From: Pseudomonadota bacterium
GTDB taxonomy: Bacteria > Pseudomonadota > Gammaproteobacteria > JAKAQQ01
Direction: 5' to 3'
Length of the DNA stretch: 57,670 nucleotides
Assembly (NCBI GenBank): GCA_021839245.1
Contig: JAKCBQ010000002.1
Span: forward strand, 1-57,670
Below, one piece after another: positions 47,154 through 55,493 of this stretch. The notes beneath the pieces were generated by a model, which worked only from the letters and a program-made list of their open reading frames with translations, had not been told where the DNA came from and did not search any database. How positions within the stretch are numbered: the first letter of the stretch is position 1; every line of letters starts with the position of its first letter. Both the position numbers and the translations under genes were made by a program.

Positions 47154-48017
47154 TCAGAGCTTCGGCAAGGACGTGGGGGGGGCCGCCAGGGCCTCGCGGA
47201 GCGCTCGGCGTAGGGATGTGAGGCCGATACCGAGGACGACCCCGACGACCAGGATGAAAGGGAGACCGATCGTGTGGAGGTTGTGGATCCGCAGTCCGGT
47301 GTCGATCCCCCGCGCGGCGAGGGAGGGGAAGAAGAGACCGAAGATGCCCGCGCCGACGAACGCGAGCCCTCCCAGTTCGAGCGTGCGACTGGCGGTCCTC
47401 AAACCGATACGGCGGATGAGCTCAGGGTCTACGATTTTCTTGCGCCGGGCCAGCCAGTAACCGAACCCCGCGCCGGCTCCGGCCTGCACCACGGTGGTTC
47501 CGAGGCCGAAGAAGGCTCCGGGGACCCAGCCCCAGGCCGCCGTGGGCATCGCTGGTGCCAGCACCGTGTAGATGATGATCGCGAAGGCGCCGAATCCCCA
47601 GCCGGCGATGAAGCCGTGCACTGCGGGCATCCACGGCCGCGGGTCGTTCCAGCGTTCACGGACCGGTGGGTGATAGAACGGGAGGGCTTTCCCGTGCGCA
47701 ATGCTCCAACCTGCCCAGGCCATGACGCCGCCGACCACGATGTAGACCGCGTAGCCGAGCGCGGGGTTACCGACGAAGATGCGGGCAAAGCCGAGGTAGG
47801 CCAGCTCGCTTGCAAGGGCCCGCTGGAAAGTGAAGGCCAGAGAAAAGATGAGTCCGGCGCGGAGACCGCGGCGTGTTGAATAGCCCCCGATCGCGTAGGA
47901 GAAGGTGATCGGCCATGTGTGTTCGTCGGGCGTGACCCCGTGGATGACCCCGAGGAGGAAGGCCGTGAGCAGTACAAGCCCCAGGGAGGTGGCCTGCGGA
48001 TCCCAGAGGTTGATCAT
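47154..48017 (-). CDS. Predicted metal-transport membrane protein with HG-x4-DEH motif
   Basis: 287 residues with about 7-8 hydrophobic segments. The first segment contains HGVTPDEHTWPITFSYAIGG, with His26, Asp31, Glu32 and His33 inside or next to the membrane, reminiscent of the acidic/His motifs of Ni/Co transporters (NicO/NiCoT), but not identical. ATG at 48017 overlaps the stop of a Fur-family gene as ATGA. That pairing suggests regulated metal handling; metal and direction are inference. Confidence 0.7.
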   Translation of the reverse strand: MINLWDPQATSLGLVLLTAFLLGVIHGVTPDEHTWPITFSYAIGGYSTRRGLRAGLIFSLAFTFQRALASELAYLGFARIFVGNPALGYAVYIVVGGVMAWAGWSIAHGKALPFYHPPVRERWNDPRPWMPAVHGFIAGWGFGAFAIIIYTVLAPAMPTAAWGWVPGAFFGLGTTVVQAGAGAGFGYWLARRKKIVDPELIRRIGLRTASRTLELGGLAFVGAGIFGLFFPSLAARGIDTGLRIHNLHTIGLPFILVVGVVLGIGLTSLRRALREALAAPPTSLPKL

Positions 48018-48499
48018 GAGCAAGACCCTGTAACGCTGTCGGACGCGGGACTGGGGGGAACCGCCGCTCGACGTTTGCGCTGTGGGGTCGGGGAGGACGA
48101 GGACCGTGGACGGCTGCGACGGCAGCGGACGCATAACCCTTCGAGCACGAGTTCGTGCCGTTCGACGTGGTGTCCGATCGTGCGCTCGAGCTGTTCGGAG
48201 AGAGCCGGATCAAGAGGGCAGGGGATCGGGAACAGGCGCCGACACGAGCGACAGCGCAGGTGGTCGTGGTGGCCCCCCGCGAGTTCGTAACGCGGGCCGC
48301 GACCGTCCGGGTCGGTCAGTCGGACGAGGGCTCCCTGTTCGACGAGCCGGGCGACGGTGCGAAAGACGGTCGAAGGGTCGCATCCGGCGTCGTTCTGCCG
48401 CAGCCGCCGGGACATCTCGCTCAGGGTCCAGGCGTGCGGTGCACCTTCCCCCTTCATGAGGGCGAGGAGGGCGGGTGCGGTGTGGGCGGGACGGGCCAT
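48014..48499 (-). CDS. Fur-family metalloregulator (Zur/Nur-like)
   Basis: 161 residues with a winged helix (DPSTVFRTVARLVEQGALVRL), HHDH (77-80), and both structural zinc pairs Cys83-x-x-Cys86 and Cys123-x-x-Cys126, unlike the Irr-like gene at 5.5 kb. A promoter (TTGCAA-17 bp-TATATT) places +1 at or next to the ATG at 48499, so the mRNA may be leaderless. It overlaps and is probably co-transcribed with the DEH membrane protein gene. Confidence 0.85.
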   Translation of the reverse strand: MARPAHTAPALLALMKGEGAPHAWTLSEMSRRLRQNDAGCDPSTVFRTVARLVEQGALVRLTDPDGRGPRYELAGGHHDHLRCRSCRRLFPIPCPLDPALSEQLERTIGHHVERHELVLEGLCVRCRRSRPRSSSSPTPQRKRRAAVPPSPASDSVTGSCS

Positions 48500-48506
48500 G
48501 GAGCTC

Positions 48507-48535
48507 AATATATCGCCCCGCAGTGCATTTTGCAA
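48507..48535 (-). promoter_or_regulatory. Promoter of the Fur-family gene
   Basis: -35 TTGCAA (48530-48535), 17-bp spacer, -10 TATATT (48507-48512). TTGCA-AAA-TGCA is a small inverted repeat around the -35. Predicted +1 is 48499-48501, on the start codon. It begins 10 bp downstream of the sensor kinase stop codon region. Confidence 0.6.
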
Positions 48536-48545
48536 GTTTATTGCG

Positions 48546-49967
48546 TTATTCGCCGCCTCCTGCTGCTCGTGGGGGTGAAGACCAATGCGCGCTCTCGGGT
48601 ATCAGAGGGAGCGTGATGACGACCTCGAGCCCGCCGCCCTCGGCGTTGCGGAGGGCGAGATGTCCCCTGTGTTGGGCGATGAGGCTCTGGGCGATGCTGA
48701 GACCGAGACCGAGATTGCGTGGCGTTCCGCCTCGGGCGGGATCCAGGCGGTAGTAGGGTTCGAGGAGGCGGGGCAGCTCGTTTTCGGGGACGCCCGGTCC
48801 GTGATCGCGCACGGAACAGACGACGTGATCGCCCGCCGAGTACAGCGTGACTTCGGGGTTGCGTCCGTAGGTGAACGCGTTGTCGAGAATGTTGTCGAGA
48901 ACGCGGCGCAGCTGGAGGGGTGAACCCCAGACGGGCATACGCCCCTTCGGTCGGCGGAAACTGACCCGCTGCCCGAGTTCGCTTCGGTCGAGAACGAGAG
49001 TTTCCACGAGGCTGGCGAAATCGAGGCGCTCCAGGGGCGTTTCGACTTTGCCGGTGAGACCACGCAGATATTCGAGTGCCCCGTTGGTCATGGTTTCCAT
49101 GTCCTGCAGGTCCTGGATGAACTTGCGTCGTGTGACCTCGTCCTCGAGCATTTCGGCACGCAGACGCATGCGGGTGATCGGGGTCCTCAGGTCGTGTGAG
49201 ACCGCCGTGAGGAGGCGGAGGCGGCTGTCGAACATCCTCCGCAGGCGGTTTTGCATCCAGTTGAAGGCGTGCGCCGCGTGCGCGACCTCGCTCGGCCCGT
49301 CCTCCGGAAGGGGAGGGCGGTTCAGGTCCTTGCCGAGACTTTTGGCGGCCTCGGCCAGCTGGCCGAGGGGACGCAGGACGATGCGGACCGCGACGTAGGA
49401 GAGGATGATGACGGCGCCCAGGACCACCGCCAGGTAGGCGAGAAGCGGGTAGGGCCACTGATGCAATTCGAGGGGACGCAGGAAATTGAACGACACCCAG
49501 CGCCCGTTCCTCAGTTGCACCTCCACGATGCTTCGGGTGCGGTAGCCGAGACCGAAGAGACTGCGGGCCTTTTGTTTTGGGACGGGAAAGCGCAGGAGAT
49601 AGCCGCGGATCCGGTGGCTCGGGAGCAGCTTGTGAAGCATGGCCTCGAAAACCCGTCCGTCGTGATCCTGGGGATGGGCCCCGCGTGGGATGGCCGTGTG
49701 CGGCGGAAGAACCGAGACGCTGAGCGCGGGGGTCATGCGGATCGCGGCGATGGCGTACTGCTCGCGCGCGGAGAGTGTGTCCATCAGCCGCACGACCTCG
49801 GCGTCGTGTTCCGCCCACTGCCGGTCGCTGGTGTAGATGAGCGCCTGGTCGCGCTCGTAGACACTCAGGGCGGCCCCGAGGAACTGCGCGAGGACGAGCC
49901 CGATGGCGAGGATGAGAACCAGTCGTCCGAAGAGGGACGCGGGAAGCAGAGCGGTCAGACGTTTCAT
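48546..49967 (-). CDS. EnvZ-type sensor histidine kinase
   Basis: 473 residues: membrane helix (about 14-33), periplasmic domain (about 37-172), second helix (about 173-196), HAMP, then H-box AVSHDLRTPITRMRLR with phospho-acceptor His258, N-box DNILDNAFTYG, and G boxes RDHGPGVP and GLGLSI. Overlaps the response regulator by 4 nt (ATGA). Likely senses an envelope signal for control of the divergent RND pump. Confidence 0.92.
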   Translation of the reverse strand: MKRLTALLPASLFGRLVLILAIGLVLAQFLGAALSVYERDQALIYTSDRQWAEHDAEVVRLMDTLSAREQYAIAAIRMTPALSVSVLPPHTAIPRGAHPQDHDGRVFEAMLHKLLPSHRIRGYLLRFPVPKQKARSLFGLGYRTRSIVEVQLRNGRWVSFNFLRPLELHQWPYPLLAYLAVVLGAVIILSYVAVRIVLRPLGQLAEAAKSLGKDLNRPPLPEDGPSEVAHAAHAFNWMQNRLRRMFDSRLRLLTAVSHDLRTPITRMRLRAEMLEDEVTRRKFIQDLQDMETMTNGALEYLRGLTGKVETPLERLDFASLVETLVLDRSELGQRVSFRRPKGRMPVWGSPLQLRRVLDNILDNAFTYGRNPEVTLYSAGDHVVCSVRDHGPGVPENELPRLLEPYYRLDPARGGTPRNLGLGLSIAQSLIAQHRGHLALRNAEGGGLEVVITLPLIPESAHWSSPPRAAGGGE

Positions 49968-50695
49968 GGACCGGGCTCCACAGTGGACGCCAGACGGTAG
50001 CCCTGCCCGCGCACGGCCTGCAGGAGGCGGGGATCACGGCCGCCGTCACCGAGGCGGCGGCGGAGGCGGCTGACCAGGACGTCAAGGTTCCGATCGTAAG
50101 GGGTAGGGGTGCGCGCGTAGACCATTTCTGAGAGTCTCTCACGTGTGAGGACCGCCCCGGGGTGCTCGAGGAAAGCCTGAAGAAGCCGGTACTCGGTCCC
50201 GGTGAGGCTGATCAAGGTCCCGTCGGGGCTGCGCAGCTCCCGGCGGACGGTGTCGAGCGTCCAGCCGGCAAAGCGGAAAATCTTCGCCGGCTCACCCGGT
50301 GCGGTTTCGGGGTAGGCGCGCGCGCGTCGGAGGATGCTCTGCACACGGGCCCTGAGCTCGTCGGGATGGAAGGGCTTGACGAGATAGTCGTCCGCTCCGA
50401 GGTCGAGGCCGCGGATGCGGTCCTCGTCCTCACCCCGAGCGGTGAGAATGAGAATGGGCAGACGCGAGCGGGCCCGGACGGCGCGGCAGAGACTGAAGCC
50501 GTCTTCACCGGGCAGCATGAGATCCAAGACGACGAGATCGATCTCGGGTCGCGCACCGCGGGCGAGGAGATCGTGGAGGATGTTGCCGTTCGCCGCCGTC
50601 GTCACCCGATAGCCGTGCCTCAGGAGATAGGCCTGGAGTAGAAGCCGGATGTCGGCGTCGTCATCGATCACCAGGATGTGATCGGCCCTGCTCAC
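49964..50695 (-). CDS. OmpR-family response regulator
   Basis: 243 residues from GTG at 50695, with GGGAGG about 13 nt upstream. Receiver with DDD (11-13), phospho-acceptor Asp58 in LVVLDLMLPGEDGF, conserved LTARGE and Lys in LVKPF. C-terminal winged helix with LTGTEYRLLQAFLEHPGAVLTRERL and VRGQGYRL. Longer frame starts exist at 50746 and 50818 but are not needed. Divergent from the RND operon. Confidence 0.93.
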   Translation of the reverse strand: MSRADHILVIDDDADIRLLLQAYLLRHGYRVTTAANGNILHDLLARGARPEIDLVVLDLMLPGEDGFSLCRAVRARSRLPILILTARGEDEDRIRGLDLGADDYLVKPFHPDELRARVQSILRRARAYPETAPGEPAKIFRFAGWTLDTVRRELRSPDGTLISLTGTEYRLLQAFLEHPGAVLTRERLSEMVYARTPTPYDRNLDVLVSRLRRRLGDGGRDPRLLQAVRGQGYRLASTVEPGP

Positions 50696-50783
50696 CCTTC
50701 CGGGACCTCCCGCGACGGGTGCGGCCCGCCGTATGTTCACGATCATTTGAGGATAGTGCAGACGCTCGTGGTTCGAGTGCTGC

Positions 50784-50798
50784 GTTACAAAATGTAAC
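50784..50798. promoter_or_regulatory. Inverted repeat in the regulator-RND intergenic region
   Basis: GTTACA-AAA-TGTAAC, a perfect 6-bp inverted repeat with 3-bp centre, 89 bp from the regulator GTG and 148 bp from the adaptor ATG. The minus strand is close to the RstA box TACATNTNGTTACA (10 of 12 defined positions). Confidence 0.6.
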
Positions 50799-50945
50799 AG
50801 CCGTTTTCTTGGCGCCATGTCTCGGGCATACTAATCACTGTACCGCAGGGGCGGAGTCAACGTTGCCGTCCCAACGGGGCCCTTGTAGGGCCCATCCTCC
50901 CCCTCCGCTCCTGCCGGTACCTTTGAGCGGAAGACCTTCCCCCGC

Positions 50946-52079
50946 ATGACTTCCGAGCGCTTCTCTCCTGTTTCCCGACCCCGCGCTCTCCTGATCGCCG
51001 GTCTTTTGATCGGACTCGCGGTCGGAGGCTATGTCGTCTTCACACGGGTCGATCCCACGATGCGGGGCGGGGCGCGCACGATGCCGCCTCCGGTTTACGT
51101 GATTGGCGCTCACGTCGTGCGCCGCGCGATGCCGTTTTGGATCAAGGCCGTCGGGCAAGTGGTCTCGCGGCACAGCGTCAGCATCACACCCCAGGTGAGC
51201 GGGCTTCTCACGCGGGTCTATTTCCATCAAGGCCAGTACGTGCATCGGGGCGAGCGGCTGTTCGAGATCAATCCCGCCCCCTATCGCGCCGCGGTCGCGC
51301 AGGCCCGGGCCGCCTATTTGGCCGCCGCCGCGCAGGCGCAGCGTGACGCCAAGCTCGTTCCCCAGGGGTTCATTGCTCCCCAGACCTACATCACCGCGAA
51401 AGCGACCGCCGCTCAGGACAAGGCGTTGCTCACCCAGGCCGAGATCAATCTCGGCTACACGCTCATTCGCTCGCCCATCGATGGACTGGCCGGAGAAATC
51501 ATGGTGCGAGCGGGCAACGTGGTCAGTCCTTCGACGACCACGCCGCTCGTGACGATCAACCAGATGTCGCCGATCCTCGTCTCGTTCCAGCTACCCCAGC
51601 GCGATCTTGACACCGTGCTCGACAACCGCCGCACGCACGTGATTGAGGTCCAGGTTCTGCGCGAATCGGTCCAAGATCCCCTCGGAGCGGGCCCTTTGGT
51701 GTTCGTCGACAACACCGTGAACGCCACGACCGGTACCTTTCTGGCCATGGCCCGTGTGGCGAACGTCCCCGTGCGGCTGTGGCCCGGGGAGTACGTGGCC
51801 GTCCGTGTCGTTCTGGCCGTCCAGCCCGGTGCGCTCGTGGTTCGCCAAAGCGCGGTCCAGCCGGGACAAGGCGGCGATTTCGTCTATGTCGTCGCGCACG
51901 GACATGCCACGATCGTGCCGGTGACCGAAAGCCGTCAGATCGGCTCCTACGCCGTCTTGTCCCAGGGACCACCACCGGGCTCCGTCGTCGTGGCCCACGT
52001 GCCGCGGCGGATGCGCGACGGGGTGGCGGTCCATGTGGAAAAAATCGTGTCGGATCCTCCTCCACGTCCGTGGTCGTGA
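50946..52079 (+). CDS. RND efflux periplasmic adaptor (MdtA-like)
   Basis: 377 residues with an N-terminal membrane anchor (ALLIAGLLIGLAVGGYVVF), a lipoyl-like half (SITPQVSGLLTRVYFHQGQYVHRGERLFEINPAPY), a short hairpin and the second half NLGYTLIRSPIDGLAGEIMVRAGNVVSPS. Links the inner-membrane pump to an outer-membrane channel. Followed by the pump gene after 90 bp. Confidence 0.93.
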   Translation: MTSERFSPVSRPRALLIAGLLIGLAVGGYVVFTRVDPTMRGGARTMPPPVYVIGAHVVRRAMPFWIKAVGQVVSRHSVSITPQVSGLLTRVYFHQGQYVHRGERLFEINPAPYRAAVAQARAAYLAAAAQAQRDAKLVPQGFIAPQTYITAKATAAQDKALLTQAEINLGYTLIRSPIDGLAGEIMVRAGNVVSPSTTTPLVTINQMSPILVSFQLPQRDLDTVLDNRRTHVIEVQVLRESVQDPLGAGPLVFVDNTVNATTGTFLAMARVANVPVRLWPGEYVAVRVVLAVQPGALVVRQSAVQPGQGGDFVYVVAHGHATIVPVTESRQIGSYAVLSQGPPPGSVVVAHVPRRMRDGVAVHVEKIVSDPPPRPWS

Positions 52080-52169
52080 CGGGATGAAGGGCGCTCCAGA
52101 CGGCTTCCTCCCGCGGATCGTTTGCGGGAAACAGTGCGGGATCCACGCGGACCCGAGAGGGAGCGGCGC

Positions 52170-55100
52170 ATGAAGAGCAATCCCTCGGCTCTGTTTATCC
52201 ACCGTCCCGTCATGACGACGGTGGTGATGAGCGCACTCTTGGTCTTCGGGCTTGTCGCCTATCAATCCCTGCCGGTGAGCGAGCTCCCGAACGTCAACTT
52301 TCCCACCATTTACGTCAATGCGGGACTTCCCGGCGCCAGCCCGCAAACCATGGCTTCCACGGTGGCCACCCCGCTTGAGCGTCAGTTCTCGAGCATTCAG
52401 GGCCTGCGCTCGATGAGCTCGCAGAGCACGATGGGCAACACCAACGTGACGCTTCAGTTCAAGCTCTCGCGCAACATCAACAACGCCGCCATGGACGTCC
52501 AAGCCGCCATCTCTCAGGCGCTGGGCCGCCTTCCTCCGAATCTTCCTCAGCCGCCGACGCTCTTCAAAGCCAACCCGACCGCCTCGCCGATCGTCTTCCT
52601 TGGACTGACGGCCCGTCACATCCCGATGACGGTGCTCGACAAGTACGCCGAAACGCGGGTGGCGGAGCGGATCTCGATGATCTCCGGAGTCTCCAAAGTG
52701 GATGTCTTCGGGGGGCAAACCTACGCCGTACGGCTCGAGATGAACCCCTACGCGCTGGCGGCCCGCGGACTCACCCTGACCCAGGTGGCGAACGCCGTCA
52801 AGGCGGCCAACTCGAACCTGCCGGCCGGCACGCTCTACGGGCGCACCTCAACCTACACCGTCCTGGCCAACGGGCAGCTCCGTGTCGCGCCGCAGTACGG
52901 ACGCATCATTGTGGCGTACCGCAACGGGGCTCCGGTGTATCTCTCGAGCATCGGGCGGGCCGTCGCCAGCGTGGCCGCCAACAAGCAGGTCACCCGTTTC
53001 TTCAACAAGAGTTACGATCACGGTCGGCTCCGTCCGGCGATTCTTCTCGCCGTTCAGCGGCAACCCAATTCCAACGCCGTGGCCATTTCCCGCGCGATCA
53101 TCAAAATTCTGCCCACGCTCAGCCGTGAAGCTCCCGGTGGGGCGCGCCTTCAGATGTTTCACGACCACGCCGCGTACGTCCTGGCCTCGATTCACGAGGT
53201 GCAGAACACGCTCCTCATCGCCATGGTGCTGGTGGTGGCCGTGATTTTCCTCTTTCTCCGCGACATCCGCGCCACCCTGATTTCGGCATTGGCCCTCCCG
53301 CTCTCGATCATTGGGACCTTCGCGCTCATGAAGCTCGCGGGCTTCAGCCTCGACAATCTTTCGCTCATGGCCCTGACGCTGGCCGTCGGGTTCGTCGTGG
53401 ACGACGCCGTGGTCGTTCTGGAAAATATTGTTCGCCATCGTGAGGCGGGCGAGCCCCGTCTGAAAGCCGCGCTGATGGGCAGTCGGGAAATTGCCTTTAC
53501 CGTTGTCTCGATGACGCTCTCGCTCGTGGCGGTGTTTCTCCCCATTCTCCTTCTCGGCGGGATGCTCGGTCGACTCTTTCGCGAGTTCGCGCTCACCGTC
53601 GCGTTCGCCATCCTGATTTCGGGACTCGTCTCCCTCACGTTGACCCCCATGCTCTGCAGCCGGTTTCTCCGCGGGCCGGGTCGGCACGGGCGGCTCTACC
53701 AAATCCTGGAACGATCCTTCGACACGGTGCGGGATGCGTACGTGCAGAGTCTTCGTTGGGCGGTGACCCATTGGCGACTCATGCTCGCCGTGGGCACCGG
53801 GACCCTGGTCCTCACGATCTATCTCTTCCTGATCGTTCCCAAGGGATTCATCCCCACGGAGGACACCGGCCTCGTGATCGCTTCTGTCGAAGCGCCCGAA
53901 GGCATCACGTTTCACCAGCTTCGTCACCTTCAAGATCGAGTGGCCAAGATCGTGCGTGCCAACCCCGCCGTCGCCCGGGCGATCTCTTCGGTCGGTCAAG
54001 GTCGGGGCGGCGCCGCCGGGGGCAATGTCGGGCGGCTGTTCATCATGCTCAAGAGGATGAGCAAACGGAACGAAAGCGCCACACAAGTCGTCGACCAGCT
54101 CCGCCGTTCCCTCTCGGTTGTGCATCAGGTCAATGTGTACTTTCGTCTTCCGTCGGCCATCAACGTCGGTACCCTCGGCGGCAACGCCGGTTACGAATAC
54201 GTGCTTCAGGGCGTCAGCCTTCGCAAGCTCGACCAGGCGGCCTCGACGTTTCTGCCGAAACTTCGCGCGCTTCCCGGCCTCGAAGACGTGAGCAGCGATC
54301 TCGAGATCGACAATCCCGAACTCAAGATCCACATTCTCCGGCGCCGGGCCGCCGCGCTCGGCGTGACGCCGCAGGCGATCCAGCAGACCCTCTACGAGGC
54401 CTACGGCGGCAACTACGTCAGCCTCATCTATGGAGCCACCAACGAGTACCAGGTCATCCTTGAGCTCGCTCCACGCTACCAGCGGAACCTCGACGCCTTG
54501 AATGCGCTCTATGTGCCGACCAGCGGCGGTGGCATCGTTCCGCTCACGAGCGTCGCGCGTGTTCGTCCGAGCGTGGGTCCGCTCCAGATCGACCACTACG
54601 AACAGCTTCCCTCGGTCACGTTCTCGTTCAACCTGGCTCCGGGCGTTTCGCTCGGACGGGCGACCGCGCGCATCAAGCGCCTGGCCGCCCGCGTCCTTCC
54701 GGCCGGTGTCGACGGCCGCTTCGCCGGCAACGCCAAAGCGTTCGAGAAATCCCTGGTGTCTCTTCCCCTTCTTCTCTTGGTCACGATCCTTGTGATCTAC
54801 ATGGTGCTGGCGATTCTCTACGAGCACTTTATTCATCCGCTGACCATCCTCTCGGCACTGCCGCTCGCGATCATGGGCGCGCTCCTCACACTTCTCGTTT
54901 TTCACGAGCACCTGGATATCTACAGTTTCGTGGGTCTCATCATGCTCGTCGGTCTCGTCAAGAAAAACGGCATCATCATGGTGGATTTCGCGATCGACCA
55001 GCGCCGCCAGGGTCAGAGCCCGATCGATGCCATCGTGGAGGCTTGCCGGGTGCGGTTTCGCCCGATCATGATGACGACGCTGGCCGCCATCCTTGGGGTG

Positions 55101-55310
55101 CTTCCGATCGCTGTGGCCAGCGGAACGGGTGCGGGGGCCCGCCGGCCGCTTGGCGTCGCCGTGGTGGGCGGGCTCATCTTTTCCCAGCTGCTGACGCTCT
55201 ACATCACGCCGGCGTTTTACGTGGCGATGGAGGAGCTCACCCGCTGGCTGCGGCGGAGCCGAACGGTGCGTGTGCCGTCCCTGCCCGTCCCGACGCCGGA
55301 GCAGACGTGA
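52170..55310 (+). CDS. RND multidrug efflux pump (MdtB/MdtC-like)
   Basis: 1,046-residue inner-membrane proton/drug antiporter. N-terminal FIHRPVMTTVVMSALLVFGLVAYQSLPVSELPNVNFPTIYV is typical of the MdtB/C branch. GFVVDDAVVVLENI carries the Asp pair of helix 4. A second hydrophobic half ends in RPIMMTTLAAILGVLPIA and a GAGARRPLGVAVVGGL loop. ATG at 52170 with GGGAG before it. Probably co-transcribed with the adaptor; no outer-membrane gene follows. Confidence 0.94.
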   Translation: MKSNPSALFIHRPVMTTVVMSALLVFGLVAYQSLPVSELPNVNFPTIYVNAGLPGASPQTMASTVATPLERQFSSIQGLRSMSSQSTMGNTNVTLQFKLSRNINNAAMDVQAAISQALGRLPPNLPQPPTLFKANPTASPIVFLGLTARHIPMTVLDKYAETRVAERISMISGVSKVDVFGGQTYAVRLEMNPYALAARGLTLTQVANAVKAANSNLPAGTLYGRTSTYTVLANGQLRVAPQYGRIIVAYRNGAPVYLSSIGRAVASVAANKQVTRFFNKSYDHGRLRPAILLAVQRQPNSNAVAISRAIIKILPTLSREAPGGARLQMFHDHAAYVLASIHEVQNTLLIAMVLVVAVIFLFLRDIRATLISALALPLSIIGTFALMKLAGFSLDNLSLMALTLAVGFVVDDAVVVLENIVRHREAGEPRLKAALMGSREIAFTVVSMTLSLVAVFLPILLLGGMLGRLFREFALTVAFAILISGLVSLTLTPMLCSRFLRGPGRHGRLYQILERSFDTVRDAYVQSLRWAVTHWRLMLAVGTGTLVLTIYLFLIVPKGFIPTEDTGLVIASVEAPEGITFHQLRHLQDRVAKIVRANPAVARAISSVGQGRGGAAGGNVGRLFIMLKRMSKRNESATQVVDQLRRSLSVVHQVNVYFRLPSAINVGTLGGNAGYEYVLQGVSLRKLDQAASTFLPKLRALPGLEDVSSDLEIDNPELKIHILRRRAAALGVTPQAIQQTLYEAYGGNYVSLIYGATNEYQVILELAPRYQRNLDALNALYVPTSGGGIVPLTSVARVRPSVGPLQIDHYEQLPSVTFSFNLAPGVSLGRATARIKRLAARVLPAGVDGRFAGNAKAFEKSLVSLPLLLLVTILVIYMVLAILYEHFIHPLTILSALPLAIMGALLTLLVFHEHLDIYSFVGLIMLVGLVKKNGIIMVDFAIDQRRQGQSPIDAIVEACRVRFRPIMMTTLAAILGVLPIAVASGTGAGARRPLGVAVVGGLIFSQLLTLYITPAFYVAMEELTRWLRRSRTVRVPSLPVPTPEQT

Positions 55311-55493
55311 ACGAGCCTCGCTGCAAGGCGAAAGTGAAGACGGCCTCGATGCCGAAGGGAATCCGCTGTGCGCCGGCTTGGGCCGGTCCGAGTCGGTCTG
55401 ATAGAACGGCGTTATACTCCCTCCGCGGGTGCGTCTCACGCGGTGGGCGGCTTTCCTTCGAGACGTGGAAACCACAACGATGAGGACAACCTC

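Noticed and set aside
52848..55475. 875-codon open frame antisense to the RND pump
   Set aside because: The RND pump is unambiguous; the antisense is charged, repetitive and featureless.
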